Shown: in pieces, positions 24,320-34,586 of the stretch
How the letters are laid out: each line of letters starts with the position of its first letter
Position numbering within the stretch: position 1 is the stretch's first letter
DNA from: Thiorhodovibrio litoralis
GTDB lineage: Bacteria > Pseudomonadota > Gammaproteobacteria > Chromatiales > Chromatiaceae
Direction: 5' to 3'
Length of the DNA: 64,000 bases
NCBI RefSeq assembly: GCF_033954455.1
Contig: NZ_CP121473.1
Span: forward strand, 4,016,501 to 4,080,500
The notes under the pieces: generated by a model
The model's database searches: none
Told to the model about the DNA's origin: nothing
What the model saw: the letters and a program-made list of their open reading frames with translations, nothing else
Position numbers and translations under genes: made by a program

Positions 24320-24488
24320 GCCGCCGCGACAATCCTTTTTTTTCAGGCCGCCAAGCGGTCAGCGGGTGGTTTGTCTCAAGCTACCTGCATCTTTCACGGT
24401 AACAGCTCACGTCGGCTAGAAAGGATTTGCCGCGGTGGTCAATGCTCATCAGCTTGGCAAACCTTGCCAACAGCGGTAGCCTTGCCCC

Positions 24489-24728
24489 ATGAGCACAATG
24501 AACATTTCCCTCCCCGAGCCCTTGCGGGTCTTCGTTGACGAACAGGTCGCCAACCGCGGCTATGCCAGTGGCAGCGAGTATCTGCGTGAATTAATCCGCG
24601 CCGACCAGGATCGCCAGCATCTGCGCCAATTGCTCCTCGAAGGCGCCCAGTCGCCTTCCACAGTGACCGCCGATGCCGCCTACTTCGCCCGTCTGCGCGA
24701 GGGTCTGATCACCGGCGCGAACGCGTGA
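24489..24728 (+). CDS. parD: ParD-like antitoxin
   Basis: 79 residues with an N-terminal ribbon-helix-helix: MNISLPEPLRVFVDEQVANR, YASGSEYLRELIRAD. A flexible C-terminal tail binds the toxin (YFARLREGLITGANA). The gene ends four bases into the next gene. It should bind its own promoter together with ParE. Confidence 0.88.
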   Translation: MSTMNISLPEPLRVFVDEQVANRGYASGSEYLRELIRADQDRQHLRQLLLEGAQSPSTVTADAAYFARLREGLITGANA

Positions 24729-25060
24729 AGCGCAAACCGGCCGTCCTGCGTGCGCGGGCCGACGCCGACATTGAGGCGGCCATTGCCTATACCCGCACTG
24801 CGCATTCCCCAACCACCGCCCTGGCGTTGCTTGACGCCCTCGAACAAGCCTTCGTGCTCCTCGGCGAACAGCCCGGGGTCGGCTCGCCGCGCTACGCGGA
24901 ACTCCTCGACCTGCCTGGCCTGCGCGTCTGGTCGCTGTCCGGCTACCCTTATCTGGTGTGCTATCTTGAGCGCGCCGATCACCTCGATATCTGGCGCGTT
25001 CTTCATGCGAAGCGCGACATCCCCACCTCGCTGCGCGACCCGGACTCAGAGATAGGGTGA
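24725..25060 (+). CDS. parE: ParE/RelE-superfamily toxin
   Basis: 111 residues from a GTG that overlaps the stop of parD (GTGA). Motifs are RADADIEAAIAYTRT, LLDALEQAFVLLGEQPGVGS, LPGLRVWSLSGYPYLVCYLE and DIWRVLHAKRDIP, the ParE pattern. ParE toxins poison DNA gyrase. The pair looks intact and lies inside the debris between coq7 and speD, where it may stabilise the segment. Its 3' end overlaps the terminase remnant on the other strand. Confidence 0.88.
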   Translation: MKRKPAVLRARADADIEAAIAYTRTAHSPTTALALLDALEQAFVLLGEQPGVGSPRYAELLDLPGLRVWSLSGYPYLVCYLERADHLDIWRVLHAKRDIPTSLRDPDSEIG

Positions 25061-25480
25061 CGGAATCGCCCGCCGTCGCCGGGGTGTCGGCTTCAGCGGT
25101 GGGGTGATGGTGTTGGTCAGGCCGGTCGCTGGCCTGCGCTGGCTCATCGGTTTCTCAGGCAAGGCATCCACCCGCCGATTCAGCGCCAGGCCCATTGCAA
25201 TCAGTCCGTACAACCCCGCATAGGCATACACCCGGCAATCCAAGGCTTCGTTGCGCCGGTTGTCCGGCTTCGACCAGAACTGCTGGGCGAAGCCATTGAC
25301 GTAGCGGGTTCGCTTACGCTCAGCGGTCAGCTGCTCGAAATACTGCGCATCGCGATCCAGCGGGAAGTGCGTCGTTCCCGCGCCGGGCGGTGTCTTCTTT
25401 AGCCGCGCGAGGATCGCCTCCTTGGCCGCATCGACGCCAACGGAGAACAGATTCACCTTGGCCACACGGGAATTTGGGTT
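25046..25480 (-). pseudogene. C-terminal remnant of a phage terminase large subunit (GpA type)
   Basis: The minus-strand frame reads LFSVGVDAAKEAILARLK, TTHFPLDRDAQYFEQLTAER, TRYVNGFAQQFWSKPDNRRN and EALDCRVYAYAGLYGL. This is the nuclease-domain end of lambda GpA-like terminases (the EALDCRVYAYA motif is diagnostic). The ATPase part is missing. No other phage gene is seen nearby, so it is a lone scrap of a former prophage. Confidence 0.8.
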
Positions 25481-25490
25481 GCTTTGGCAC

Positions 25491-26342
25491 TCATTCCTCT
25501 GGCAGGACAGGTCGGCCGGACGTGGTCCAGCGCTCAATTTCCCGGCTCAGATTGCGGCCGTAGTAGATCTCCATCATCTCCCGACGCACTAGCCGCTGAA
25601 TACGCTGACGCTCCTTATCGGACAAATCGGCGGCATTGATGCAGAACAGGTAATCGTCCAGGCGAAAATCATTCACCACCATCTTGGTGTGGAATAGATT
25701 CTCCTGATACACGTTCACATCGATCATCTGATAGCTGTTCTTGGTATCACGCGACAGATAGTTCTGGATGGAACTGATATTGTGATCGATGAAATGCTTA
25801 CGGCCTTTCACGTCGCGGGTAAAGCCGCGCACCCGGTAGTCCATGATGACAATATCGGATTCAAGCGCGTGAATCAGATAATTCAGCGCTTTTAGCGGTG
25901 AGATCAAGCCGCAGGTGGATACATCGATATCTGCACGAAATGTGCTAATCCCATTGTGCGGGTGGCTTTCCGGGTAGGTATGGACCGTTATATGGCTCTT
26001 GTCGAGATGTGCCACCACGGCTTCAGGCAAAGGGCCGGGGGTCGCGGAATTACTGATGCTCTCCCCGCCTGGATGCTCCTCGGCGATCAGCATAGTGACG
26101 GACGCACCCTGGGGGTCATAGTCCTGGCGCGCCACATTGAGCACATTGGCACCGATGATACTTGCGACTTGGGAGAGGATGGCCGTCAGGCGCTCGGCGT
26201 TGTAGGCCTCGTCGATATAGGCAATATAGGCCTGGCGCTGCTCGGGCGAGTCCGTATAGCAGACATCATAGATATTGAAGCTCAGAGACTTCGTCAGATT
26301 GTTGAAGCCATGCAGCTTCAGACGCTTCAATGACTGCGGCAT
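25491..26342 (-). CDS. speD: S-adenosylmethionine decarboxylase proenzyme (SpeD)
   Basis: The start at ATG 26342, preceded by GGGAGGGGAG, gives 283 residues of the E. coli-type SpeD, slightly longer than the usual 264. The self-cleavage site is [19 protein letters not shown], between Lys115 and Ser116; the Ser becomes the pyruvoyl group. Other conserved segments are [20 protein letters not shown] and [19 protein letters not shown]. It makes decarboxylated SAM for spermidine synthesis. About 300 bases upstream (26343-26641) hold no recognised gene and should contain its promoter. Confidence 0.95.
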   Translation of the reverse strand: MPQSLKRLKLHGFNNLTKSLSFNIYDVCYTDSPEQRQAYIAYIDEAYNAERLTAILSQVASIIGANVLNVARQDYDPQGASVTMLIAEEHPGGESISNSATPGPLPEAVVAHLDKSHITVHTYPESHPHNGISTFRADIDVSTCGLISPLKALNYLIHALESDIVIMDYRVRGFTRDVKGRKHFIDHNISSIQNYLSRDTKNSYQMIDVNVYQENLFHTKMVVNDFRLDDYLFCINAADLSDKERQRIQRLVRREMMEIYYGRNLSREIERWTTSGRPVLPEE

Positions 26343-26641
26343 CGCTCCCCTCCCAAAAAGAGCGCGAACGTTACTCCCCCCGGCGCTGGGAAGCAACAGA
26401 TTCCATCAGCCTTCCGGGCATCCCGTTAGAGGCCCGGGTTGGCCATCCCTTCGCCGCCGGCTCTTAGCGACCCCAATGAGGCCTCGGTTTTGGGCCGGGT
26501 GACGGGTGCGGGGGTGTTCGATCGCCCTACTCTGATCGGGCGACGCGATCGCAAGCCTACAGGGACGTATTCACGGCGCCCCCGCGACCGTCACGCGGTC
26601 CAAAACGAACCACAAGTCCAAGCTTGTCCCGACAACCCGCA

Positions 26642-27058
26642 TCAGGCCGCGCGAATTTCAAAATCGTGCGTCACCTCGGCGCTCGCGCCCAGCATGATCG
26701 AGGCCGAGCAGTACTTTTCGGCACTGAGCTTGATCGCGCGCTCAACATGACGTTCGCTCAGGTCATGGCCGGTGACGATAAAATGCGCATGGATGCGGGT
26801 GAAAATTTTCGGGTCCGTCTCGGCGCGCTCTGCCTCAAGCTCGACCACACAGTCGGTCACCTGCTGGCGGGCACGGCCCAGAATCAGCATCACGTCGAAC
26901 TGCGTGCAGCCGCCCATGCCGAGCAACAGCATTTCCATCGGCCGCACACCGAGGTTGCGCCCGCCGAACTCCGGCGGACCATCCATAACCAGCGCATGGC
27001 CAGATTCCGACTCGGCCATCATCGCCACACCTTCGATCCACTTCACACGCGCCTTCAT
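26642..27058 (-). CDS. OsmC/YhfA family protein
   Basis: 138 residues with the OsmC fold: MKARVKWIEGVAMMAES, PPEFGGRNLGVRPMEMLLLG, MGGCTQFDVMLILGRARQQV and SAEKYCSASIMLGASAEV. The two conserved Cys (MGGCT and KYCSAS) are the redox-active pair that reduces organic peroxides in characterised members; this YhfA-like branch is less well studied. It is divergent from crp with about 180 bases between, the same arrangement as in enterobacteria and pseudomonads, so both may share regulation. Confidence 0.9.
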   Translation of the reverse strand: MKARVKWIEGVAMMAESESGHALVMDGPPEFGGRNLGVRPMEMLLLGMGGCTQFDVMLILGRARQQVTDCVVELEAERAETDPKIFTRIHAHFIVTGHDLSERHVERAIKLSAEKYCSASIMLGASAEVTHDFEIRAA

Positions 27059-27238
27059 CAGCCGACTCCAATATTAAAAGACAATGAAACAGAGTGTTCT
27101 CGCAGTCAAAACGCACGCTCGATGCCTTGTTCCATGAAAGACCCCGCTGCTTAGGTATATACTTTGACGGACTCCTTGCAGATGACCATCACCTAAGATT
27201 CCGCATGAGACCGATCCATCCAACCCCCAGGAATCGCG

Positions 27239-27889
27239 ATGTCAGCGTACGTTCCTCCGCGCGAGCCTGACTGGCTTGCTCCTTTTCTTAGCTATTGCCA
27301 TGTCAAGAGCTACCCCAAACGCATCGATGTCCTGCGGCCCGGCACCTCGGCCGAGACCATGTATTACCTGATCGATGGCTCGGTAGCGGCTTTGATCGAA
27401 GACGACGACAATCACGAAATTACCCTCGCCTACATCAACCATGGCGAGTTCATCGGCGAGATGGGGCTTTTCACCTCCCAACCGCTGCGCTCGGTGACTG
27501 TGCGCACCCGCGTACCCTGCCGCATTGCCGAGATTTCCTACCAACGACTCAGCCAGCTGCTCGAACGCGAGCTCAAACCCCACGCGACCGGGCTGCTGTT
27601 TGCCATCGGCCGTCAGCTCTCATCGCGGCTGCGCCAGACCAGCCGCAAGGTCGGCGATCTGGCCTTTGTCGATGTGGCCGGACGCATTGCCAGCGCGCTG
27701 CTTGACCTGTGCAAACAGCCCGATGCCATGACGCACCCAGACGGCATGCAGATTCGCATCACCCGCCAGGACATCGGACGCATGGTCGGCTGCTCGCGCG
27801 AAATGGCCGGCCGGGTGTTGAAATCGCTTGAACAAGAAGGCGTCCTCAGCGTTTCAGGCAAAACCATCGTGGTGTTCAATACCCGTTAG
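27239..27889 (+). CDS. crp: cAMP receptor protein family regulator (CRP/Vfr)
   Basis: 216 residues. The N-terminal cyclic-nucleotide domain shows EITLAYINHGEFIGEMGLFT and the phosphate-binding Arg in QPLRSVTVRTRVPCRIAEIS. The C-terminal winged helix has ITRQDIGRMVGCSREMAGRV, LKSLEQEGVLSVSGKTIVV. Its length and motifs fit Vfr/CRP rather than FNR: there are no N-terminal cluster Cys. It probably responds to cAMP and controls many operons. It is convergent with trpC and divergent from the OsmC gene, the pseudomonad order. Confidence 0.92.
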   Translation: MSAYVPPREPDWLAPFLSYCHVKSYPKRIDVLRPGTSAETMYYLIDGSVAALIEDDDNHEITLAYINHGEFIGEMGLFTSQPLRSVTVRTRVPCRIAEISYQRLSQLLERELKPHATGLLFAIGRQLSSRLRQTSRKVGDLAFVDVAGRIASALLDLCKQPDAMTHPDGMQIRITRQDIGRMVGCSREMAGRVLKSLEQEGVLSVSGKTIVVFNTR

Positions 27890-27970
27890 CAAGGTCTCGC
27901 CGCACTTAGTCCCGCAGCTCTCAGGTCCCCCTCGCACTCAGGCCCCGACCGTTATCAGGCTCCGCAGCTC

Positions 27971-28774
27971 TCAGGCAAAAAGGGTCTGCAACTGGGCACC
28001 CGGCTCAGACGCACGCATAAAGGCCTCGCCCACCAGGAAGGCATGGATGCCTTGCTCCCGCATCAGGCGAACATCGTCTCGGGTATGTATACCACTTTCG
28101 GTCACTAGCATGCGCCCTTGCGGCACCTGCTCGCGCAAGGCCAGGGTGGTCTCGAGTCGCACATCAAAACTGCGCAGGTCGCGGTTGTTGACACCCAGGA
28201 CGCAAGCCTTCGGCAGCTTCAGTGCGCGCTCAAGCTCCGCGGCGTCATGGACTTCGACCAGCACATCGAGCTCAAGCTCCAGCGCCAGCGCGGCGAAGTC
28301 TTGCAACCGGGCATCGTCGAGACAGGCGGCGATCAGCAGCACGCAGTCCGCACCCAGCACGCGGGATTCCGTGATCTGATAGGGATCAATGATGAAATCC
28401 TTGCGCAGTGCGGGCAGATCGCAGGCCGCGCGGGCTTGCTGTAGATAGGCGTCCGCACCCTGAAAGAAATCCTGGTCGGTCAGCACCGACAAACAGGTCG
28501 CGCCGCCGGCCGCATAGCTCTTGGCGATGTCGGCGGGGACGAAATCCTCGCGCAGCACGCCTTTGCTCGGGCTGGCTTTCTTGACCTCTGCGATGACCGC
28601 CGCACCGCCGGCGTTAATGCACGCATCCAGCGCGGCAGCAAACCCGCGTGGCGGGTCGAGCTCGGACAATTGGGTGATTAGCTCATTGAGCGGCCGACGC
28701 GCGGAGCGCTCGGCTACTTCGCTCACCTTGCGCGCGACAATGGTCTTTAGGATGTCCGGTGTTTCCATATCCAT
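27971..28774 (-). CDS. trpC: Indole-3-glycerol phosphate synthase
   Basis: 267 residues. Motifs along the TIM barrel are [77 protein letters not shown] and [16 protein letters not shown]. The catalytic Lys is in [11 protein letters not shown] and the Glu in TESGI. It closes the indole ring of carboxyphenylaminodeoxyribulose phosphate. It is the last gene of trpGDC, seven bases after trpD. Its final bases lie in a 13-bp repeat (27963-27975) also present at 27913-27925. Confidence 0.96.
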   Translation of the reverse strand: MDMETPDILKTIVARKVSEVAERSARRPLNELITQLSELDPPRGFAAALDACINAGGAAVIAEVKKASPSKGVLREDFVPADIAKSYAAGGATCLSVLTDQDFFQGADAYLQQARAACDLPALRKDFIIDPYQITESRVLGADCVLLIAACLDDARLQDFAALALELELDVLVEVHDAAELERALKLPKACVLGVNNRDLRSFDVRLETTLALREQVPQGRMLVTESGIHTRDDVRLMREQGIHAFLVGEAFMRASEPGAQLQTLFA

Positions 28775-28781
28775 GCCGCGG

Positions 28782-29801
28782 TTAGAAGCTCTGGGTCAGC
28801 TTGACCAGGGCATCGAGCCGGGCCTTGGCCGCGCCGTCCGCCAGGACTTTTTGCGCCTGCTCGACCCCCTCACGCAAGCTCGCGGTGCGTCCGGCGACAT
28901 AAATGGCCGCGCCCGCATTTAAGGCAACGATGTCGCGCGCAGGGCCGGGTTTATTCTCAAGCGCAGCGCGCAGCAATTCCAGGCTGGCTTCCGGTCCATC
29001 GACCTGCAGCCCGTCGAGCGGGGCTGTTGTCAGGCCGACGTCCTCCGGATTGAACTCGGAGTCCTTGATGCCCTGATCGCTCAGCTCGGCCACTCGGGTG
29101 GGCGCGCCGATGCTGATTTCATCGAGCCCGTCGTGCGAATGCACCACCATGGCATGGCGCGCGCCCAGGCGCTGCAGCACCTCGGCCAGGGGCACGACCA
29201 ATGCATCGGAGAAGACACCAAGCACCTGATTGGGCACCCCGGCCGGATTAGTCAGGGGCCCCAGCACATTAAAGAGCGTGCGCACCCCAAGCTCCCGGCG
29301 CGGGCCGATGGCATGTTTCATCGCCGTGTGATGAGCGGGCGCGAACAAAAAGCCCACGCCCACTTCGCGCACGCAGCGCAGGACCTGATCGGGCGTTAGA
29401 TCGAGCCGCACGCCGGCCGCCTCGAGCACATCGGCGCTGCCAGAGCGCGATGAGACCGACCGATTGCCATGCTTGGCGACATGGCAGCCGGCCGCCGCTG
29501 CGACAAACATGCTTGCGGTCGAGATATTGAACAGCCCGGCGCAATCACCCCCGGTACCGACGATATCGACCGTAAAATCCAAACCGGACACATCCACGCC
29601 CAGCGCCAGCTCGCGCATCACAGCGGCGGCGGCGGCGATTTCCTCGGTGCTCTCGCCCTTCATGCGCAGCGCAACCAGCATGCCGGCAACCTGCGCGGTG
29701 GTGGCGGCACCGGTCATGATGGCGCGCATGACCGAGGTCATCTGTTCCGCGTCCAGATCCTGGCCGTCGATTACCTGGGAAATGGCTTGTTTAATATCCA
29801 C
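28782..29801 (-). CDS. trpD: Anthranilate phosphoribosyltransferase
   Basis: 339 residues from a GTG preceded by GGAGGAG. It has the conserved [20 protein letters not shown] phosphate loop, [38 protein letters not shown] and the [19 protein letters not shown] segment. It transfers phosphoribosyl from PRPP to anthranilate. Encoded as a stand-alone enzyme, not fused to TrpG. The order trpG-trpD-trpC matches pseudomonads. Confidence 0.96.
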   Translation of the reverse strand: MDIKQAISQVIDGQDLDAEQMTSVMRAIMTGAATTAQVAGMLVALRMKGESTEEIAAAAAVMRELALGVDVSGLDFTVDIVGTGGDCAGLFNISTASMFVAAAAGCHVAKHGNRSVSSRSGSADVLEAAGVRLDLTPDQVLRCVREVGVGFLFAPAHHTAMKHAIGPRRELGVRTLFNVLGPLTNPAGVPNQVLGVFSDALVVPLAEVLQRLGARHAMVVHSHDGLDEISIGAPTRVAELSDQGIKDSEFNPEDVGLTTAPLDGLQVDGPEASLELLRAALENKPGPARDIVALNAGAAIYVAGRTASLREGVEQAQKVLADGAAKARLDALVKLTQSF

Positions 29802-29941
29802 TGGACTGAACTCCTCCGCATCACTGGAGCTGTTATCGCAAATGTTGTAAGCGCAAATTCACGCTGAATTTCGATTTCGGGTCATTGCGGCCCCGGTCTC
29901 CGGGATTAGGGGACCCAACCCCGCCAGACCGCAAGCCGCAT

Positions 29942-30532
29942 TCAGGACTCGAGAAAATTTTTCAGCAGCTCGTGTCCCTGCTCGCTTGAGATGGATTCCG
30001 GATGGAACTGCACCCCTTCGATCGGCCAGTCGCTATGGCGCACGGCCATAATTTCATCGCGGGTCCCCTTGTGCTCGCCATCAGCGTGCGCGGTCCAGGC
30101 CGTCACCTCCAGGCAGTCGGGCAAGCTGTCGGCCGCGATCACCAGCGAATGATAGCGCGTCGCAGTCAGCGGATTAGCAAGCCCGGCAAAAACACCCTGC
30201 CCTGCGTGATGAATGGGCGAGGTCTTGCCATGCATCACCTCGCGCGCCTTCACGATCTGCCCGCCAAAGGCCTGGCCGATTGACTGATGCCCCAGGCAGA
30301 CCCCCAGCACCGGCAGCCGACCAGCCGCGGCCTCGATCAGCGCCACCGAAATCCCCGCCTGATCCGGCGTGCAGGGCCCAGGCGAAATGAGGATACGCTC
30401 GGGGTTTAGCGCCAGCGCCTGCTCAACGTCAATCTCGTCGTTGCGCACGACCTTGACCTCCGCCCCCAACTCGCCAAGGTATTGCACCAGGTTGTAGGTG
30501 AAGGAATCGTAGTTGTCGATCATCAGCACCAT
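29942..30532 (-). CDS. trpG: Anthranilate synthase component II (glutamine amidotransferase)
   Basis: The start at ATG 30532 ([20 protein letters not shown]) fits the family; an upstream start at 30607 would add a non-conserved tail. 196 residues with the oxyanion strand [17 protein letters not shown], the nucleophile Cys in [19 protein letters not shown] and the His-Glu pair in GVQFHPESI. It supplies ammonia from glutamine to TrpE. trpD begins about 140 bases further on. trpE is 9 kb away, next to rpe and gph. Confidence 0.95.
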   Translation of the reverse strand: MVLMIDNYDSFTYNLVQYLGELGAEVKVVRNDEIDVEQALALNPERILISPGPCTPDQAGISVALIEAAAGRLPVLGVCLGHQSIGQAFGGQIVKAREVMHGKTSPIHHAGQGVFAGLANPLTATRYHSLVIAADSLPDCLEVTAWTAHADGEHKGTRDEIMAVRHSDWPIEGVQFHPESISSEQGHELLKNFLES

Positions 30533-30782
30533 GGCATCAAGACCCTTCGCATCGGTGATATCGCCTGTTTTCGCTGCCGCTATTCTAGCAGGAGACAGTG
30601 CCTCCATACTCCCAATCGGCTAAGGTTCATGGTGCGGCACCACCCCGGAGGATGAATCTGCTGTTTCACAGTAAACTTGCCCCAGGACCACCGACGGAAA
30701 CAAAGGGTTCGAGTTCTTTCAACGGCTCGCGCCAATAAGAGACTGACCATGGCCCAATGAATCCCCCATTTGTAGATTGCGC

Positions 30783-31052
30783 ATGGAACAGAACAAGAAG
30801 CATCCCTTAGTGCATCGGCCCAGTGCGGAAATCGCCACGCGGGGCCGTCGAACCAGTCGGGTCATGGCGACGGTGACCAGAGACATCCTGGCGCGTGCCC
30901 AGGCGCTCAGTGCGGCTCGCTTCCCCATCGGCGAGTATCTGCTGCGCGAGCAGGACTATCGGCAAATCCTGGACTGGGCGGATCACCTCAGCATGGAGCC
31001 GGAGGCCGTCATACAGCACCTTGCTCGTAGCCGTAAGATACTTAGTGCCTGA
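30783..31052 (+). CDS. Hypothetical protein of 89 residues
   Basis: Starts at ATG 30783 (MEQNKKHPLVHRPSAEIATR). A basic, probably disordered head of about 25 residues is followed by helices (RDILARAQALSAARFPIGEY, LLREQDYRQILDWADHL, EPEAVIQHLARSRKIL). No family is recognised. The codon use and amino-acid make-up look coding. It lies next to a transposase remnant in the variable interval between trpG and trpE. Confidence 0.5.
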   Translation: MEQNKKHPLVHRPSAEIATRGRRTSRVMATVTRDILARAQALSAARFPIGEYLLREQDYRQILDWADHLSMEPEAVIQHLARSRKILSA

Positions 31053-31231
31053 CCGAAAACTCGATTTTTTGACAATCCCTTGCCGGAGCCAGCAGCGGAA
31101 AGCACGGTTAGTCTACGGCTTTTCTTTGCTGGCAGCGGCGCGGACGCGCTTATTGCGAATAATTCTCATAAATGGCAAGCTCCAGACAGACAACCCCCTG
31201 GGACCGCTTGGCAGCGCCCCGCGGAATCGCT

Positions 31232-32008
31232 TCAGGCGGCGCGTTTTAGGCGCTCGCGTTTGCGTCGCTGGCGCTCAGCCTCCGCATCGCGGGCAATCAG
31301 GACGGCCCCAAGGCGATGGATGTTGCGCCCCAGCACCGCAAGAGCGACATAGCGCTCGAAGCCCTCTTCGCCATGGTCGGGACAGCGGTCAAGACCATGG
31401 GCTTCTAAGGCGTTGATCGCCGATTCGACCGCCGAGTGCTGGCGTTTGCGCCGGCGGAATTCGGGATCCTGTTCGCGTTCAAGTTCGGCGGCGTTGCACT
31501 TGCCTTTCTTGGGCAACACCGGGAAGTCGATGACCTCGGCGAGCTGCTTTTGGTTGCTGGGACTGTGGAAGCCTTTGTCGAAACTGAGGCTTTTGATGCG
31601 CGGGTAGCAGGCGCTCAAACGGGTGGCGATGGGCACCGCGACTTGATCGTCGGTTTCGCCGAACATCACCCGATGGTGAAGGATAAAGCCGAACTGATCC
31701 TCGCTGATGGCCACACGCACGCCGAGCTCCACCGGGGTGCCGGCCTTGCCTTTAGCGATCCATTCGGTATGGGGCTCAAAGATAGAGAAGACTTTCTCCT
31801 CATGAGGAATGCGCTCGCTCTGCAGGACGCGACGCTCGATCTGGTCAATGAGCAGCTCGGCATAGGCGATGCAGTCATCGAGCAGGGTGAATTGTTCAGC
31901 CGGGACTGGACAGCTCAACCGGGGCCGATGATCCTTTTGGTGACTAGAGCGATCACCAGCGCTCTTCGTCGGAATCAAGGCGTCCGTATGGATGAGCTGA
32001 TCGGCCAC
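31232..32008 (-). mobile_element. C-terminal part of a DDE transposase (ISNCY-like)
   Basis: The frame gives EEKVFSIFEPHTEWIAKGKA, PVELGVRVAISEDQFGFILH, IKSLSFDKGFHSPSNQKQ, RRKRQHSAVESAINALEAHG, LDRCPDHGEEGFERYVALAV and LGRNIHRLGAVL. It resembles the second half of ISNCY-type transposases, with the catalytic Asp in SFDKGFHSP and Glu in HSAVESAIN. The N-terminal half, normally about 200 residues with the DNA-binding part, is missing, so the element is defective. No matching inverted ends were identified. Confidence 0.7.
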
Positions 32009-32143
32009 TAGGGCAAGTATCGCAAGCTCACGCCGACAGCTGCGAGGTTGCCGGACGACAGCCGAGGTCCTGATGAATCATCTCAATGCCGCTTGGGGTG
32101 CGAGTAAAATCCCGCGACTCCTCTCCTATCTGGACGACGTCAC

Positions 32144-32863
32144 ATGTTTCTTGATTCTTTCCATGCCGACGAAGCTGGCGCCATCCGCATCTCCGCTGCG
32201 CAGGGCAGCGCCTTCGCCAAAGATGTCGCGGGTGATTTCAATCCGATCCACGATGCTGACAATCCGCGCTTCTGCGTTCCGGGTGATCTCCTGTTCGCGC
32301 TGGTACTGGTAAAGCATGGGGTCGCCAGCCGCATGGAGCTTCGTTTTACCGGGATGGTCGGTGCGGACGTTCCGGTCGCTTTCATCGCGAGGGATGAAGG
32401 CGTGACGGTCATCGACGCTGCGGGTAAGTCCTGTCTGGAAGTCGCATCCAGCGGCCCGGTCAGCCGAGATCGCAGCCTGGTCGAGTCGCTGGTGCGCAGT
32501 TATGTGGCCTTTTCGGGCCAGAATTTCCCGCATATTCTGGTGCCGCTGATGGAAACGCACGCAGTGATGATCAACCCGGAGCGGCCGCTGGTGATCTATG
32601 AGCGGATGTCATTCGAGCTCGACCGGCTGGATAGCGAGCAATTGGACGTGACGCTGGTCGACAGCCAATTGAATGTCACGGGCCGCCGCGGCGAGGCGCG
32701 GTTGGAATTTCGACTCAGCGCCGATGCCGAGCCGGTCGGCCGGGGTGCAAAAACGCTGCTGCTGAGCGGCTTGCGTGCGCATGACACCGCCGCCTTGCAG
32801 GGATTGGTGGAGCGTTATGAACAGCGCAAGGCGGGATATCTGGCCGCTGCTCAGGTTGCCTGA
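32144..32863 (+). CDS. DUF3581 family protein
   Basis: 239 residues starting MFLDSFHADEAGAIRISAAQ. The AKDVAGDFNPIHDADNPRFC segment resembles the DFNPIH active site of MaoC-type hot-dog hydratases. GDLLFALVLVKHGVASRMEL and GMVGADVPVAFIARD follow. The protein is of a kind conserved in gammaproteobacteria. A hydratase or thioester-binding role is suggested only by the motif; there is no experimental function that I know of. It stands alone. Confidence 0.75.
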   Translation: MFLDSFHADEAGAIRISAAQGSAFAKDVAGDFNPIHDADNPRFCVPGDLLFALVLVKHGVASRMELRFTGMVGADVPVAFIARDEGVTVIDAAGKSCLEVASSGPVSRDRSLVESLVRSYVAFSGQNFPHILVPLMETHAVMINPERPLVIYERMSFELDRLDSEQLDVTLVDSQLNVTGRRGEARLEFRLSADAEPVGRGAKTLLLSGLRAHDTAALQGLVERYEQRKAGYLAAAQVA

Positions 32864-32894
32864 TCTCAGGCTTTGTGCGTAGCTGCGCTTGTCA

Positions 32895-34256
32895 TCATGG
32901 CCCATCCGCTGGAAACGTCCAAGTCACCCGGCCGGTCTTGACCAGCTCCCGCCCCGGCTGCCCCAACTTTTTGCCGTAACGGATCAATTCGATCAGATCG
33001 GAGCTCACCTGCGGATTGGTGGTGAAGTAGGAGTGGCCGAACAGGTCCGTGCGCTTACCCTCGTAGGAAATCAGGTCGATGCGCCCGACGGCCTCGAAAT
33101 AGCGCTGGGCACTTTCAGGGATGTCCTCGGTGCGGAGCTGACCGACGCGGTTGCGACTGCGGAACAGGATGCGGGAAACCAGCAGGGCGCGGTCCTCCGG
33201 CGAGGCGTAAATGGTCAAGCGGCCACTGAGCGCGCGCGGCAGCCGCCCCTCGGGCCAGACCGTCATCAGCTCCGGATCGGAGAGGAAGCCGGTGATCTGC
33301 TGAGCGGCGATATCGACGTCGATGTCCGGCGACAGCAGCACCAGATTGTCGATTTTGTAAAGATCCACAGGCTCCTTGCCGGCGGCGATGGCCTCCGTCA
33401 CCAGTTCGCTCACGGCGCGCAAGGTTAGGGCCGTGCCGCGGCTGTGGGCAAGGATTTGCAGCCGCTCGAGCCCCGGGGTACTCGCGAGGGTGCGGATGGT
33501 CTTCTTGAGATGCGCGACTGCGTAATCGGCCGATTCTGTGGTGGTGGTGTAGGAGATCAGGAAGTTGCCGGTGGTGGAGGCCGGCCAGGTGAAGAAGGCG
33601 CAGGCCTGCTCGCGGCCGAGGAAGTGGCATAGCTCCGCAGCAGTAAAGGCCGCGGTGGCGAAGGTCTCGTTGAAACCGTGCACGTAGAGCATGAGCTCTT
33701 TCTTCGGCACCGCAGCAAGCCTGCGCTCCACCTCGCCCTGAAGCGCAGCCTTGGCATTGAAATGGCGCGCAAGCTCAGCACGGTCGCGCAGGACCTTGCC
33801 GTCGTCGCCCCTGATCACCGAGTAGGGCTCTTCCGGATAGACCCCCAACTCCCGCACCTGACCGAGTTCAAGATTGACCTCCTCGGTGCGCTCCGCAAGC
33901 TGGCTCTGCTCGCGAAGCGTGTTCCAGCCCAACGCCGGGACCATCTGTACCTGGGCGGAGCCGAAGGCGATGTGCCGGGCACGTCCTTGGCCGTAAGGAA
34001 GCGGCGTCTCGTCCTTGGCTTGCGCCTCGAGCTCTGCGGGCGTTGGCGGAGCGCGGTCGGTAACATAAAGGAGATCAATGTCCTGACTTTGCGCGAGACC
34101 CTGACGCGCCTCCACGGCCGGCTCGAACACCGCCTGGCCGCCTGGAAGCTGGTACAGGGTCGGGGTCGGCATCAGTTGGCGCGCGCTGCTGGCGCAGCCG
34201 GCAAGCAGGGCAGCGGTCAGCAGCGCGCTACCGAGCTTAAGGACAGGTTGTTGCAT
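32895..34256 (-). CDS. Lipoprotein alpha/beta hydrolase (DUF900 type)
   Basis: The start at ATG 34256 (MQQPVLKLGSALLTAALLAG) places a lipobox LLAGC near residue 20, so the protein should be lipid-anchored in the envelope. 453 residues. The hydrolase part has DIDLLYVTDRAPPTP, MLYVHGFNETFATAAF, FFTWPAS and the nucleophile elbow LQILAHSRGTALTL, then DNLVLLSPDIDVD. DUF900 proteins are serine hydrolases of unknown substrate. The C-terminal SYEGKRTDLFGHSYF supplies the likely catalytic His. It overlaps no neighbour and is convergent with DUF3581. Confidence 0.85.
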   Translation of the reverse strand: MQQPVLKLGSALLTAALLAGCASSARQLMPTPTLYQLPGGQAVFEPAVEARQGLAQSQDIDLLYVTDRAPPTPAELEAQAKDETPLPYGQGRARHIAFGSAQVQMVPALGWNTLREQSQLAERTEEVNLELGQVRELGVYPEEPYSVIRGDDGKVLRDRAELARHFNAKAALQGEVERRLAAVPKKELMLYVHGFNETFATAAFTAAELCHFLGREQACAFFTWPASTTGNFLISYTTTTESADYAVAHLKKTIRTLASTPGLERLQILAHSRGTALTLRAVSELVTEAIAAGKEPVDLYKIDNLVLLSPDIDVDIAAQQITGFLSDPELMTVWPEGRLPRALSGRLTIYASPEDRALLVSRILFRSRNRVGQLRTEDIPESAQRYFEAVGRIDLISYEGKRTDLFGHSYFTTNPQVSSDLIELIRYGKKLGQPGRELVKTGRVTWTFPADGP

Positions 34257-34586
34257 AAGATGGTCTCGGGCGTTAGTCGTTCTTGATGAGCGAACCATGA
34301 CGGCGGAAAAAGGTATCCTGAATAAAAGTTATCCGGAATTGTCTTTGGGGTCTAGTTGACGGGGTCGGATCGCCGACTGCGAGCTCCCCGTCCATGGTCG
34401 CCATGCGCTGATGGTTCATAATTTGCGCAGAAGTATTAACCTGACCGACAGCTGCCGAGCGCCAAGTGACGACTGCATTGATCGGCGGTATGATGCGGCG
34501 TGACAGTGTGGCGATAACATTGAGCAGGTGTCGCCACGACACCATTGCAGAGTCCACTCCAAGGTCAAGGCTCGAGCAGCCATGCC

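Noticed and set aside
25046-25480. Terminase fragment as part of a resident prophage
   Set aside because: No portal, capsid, integrase or tail genes are present around it, so only a scrap remains.
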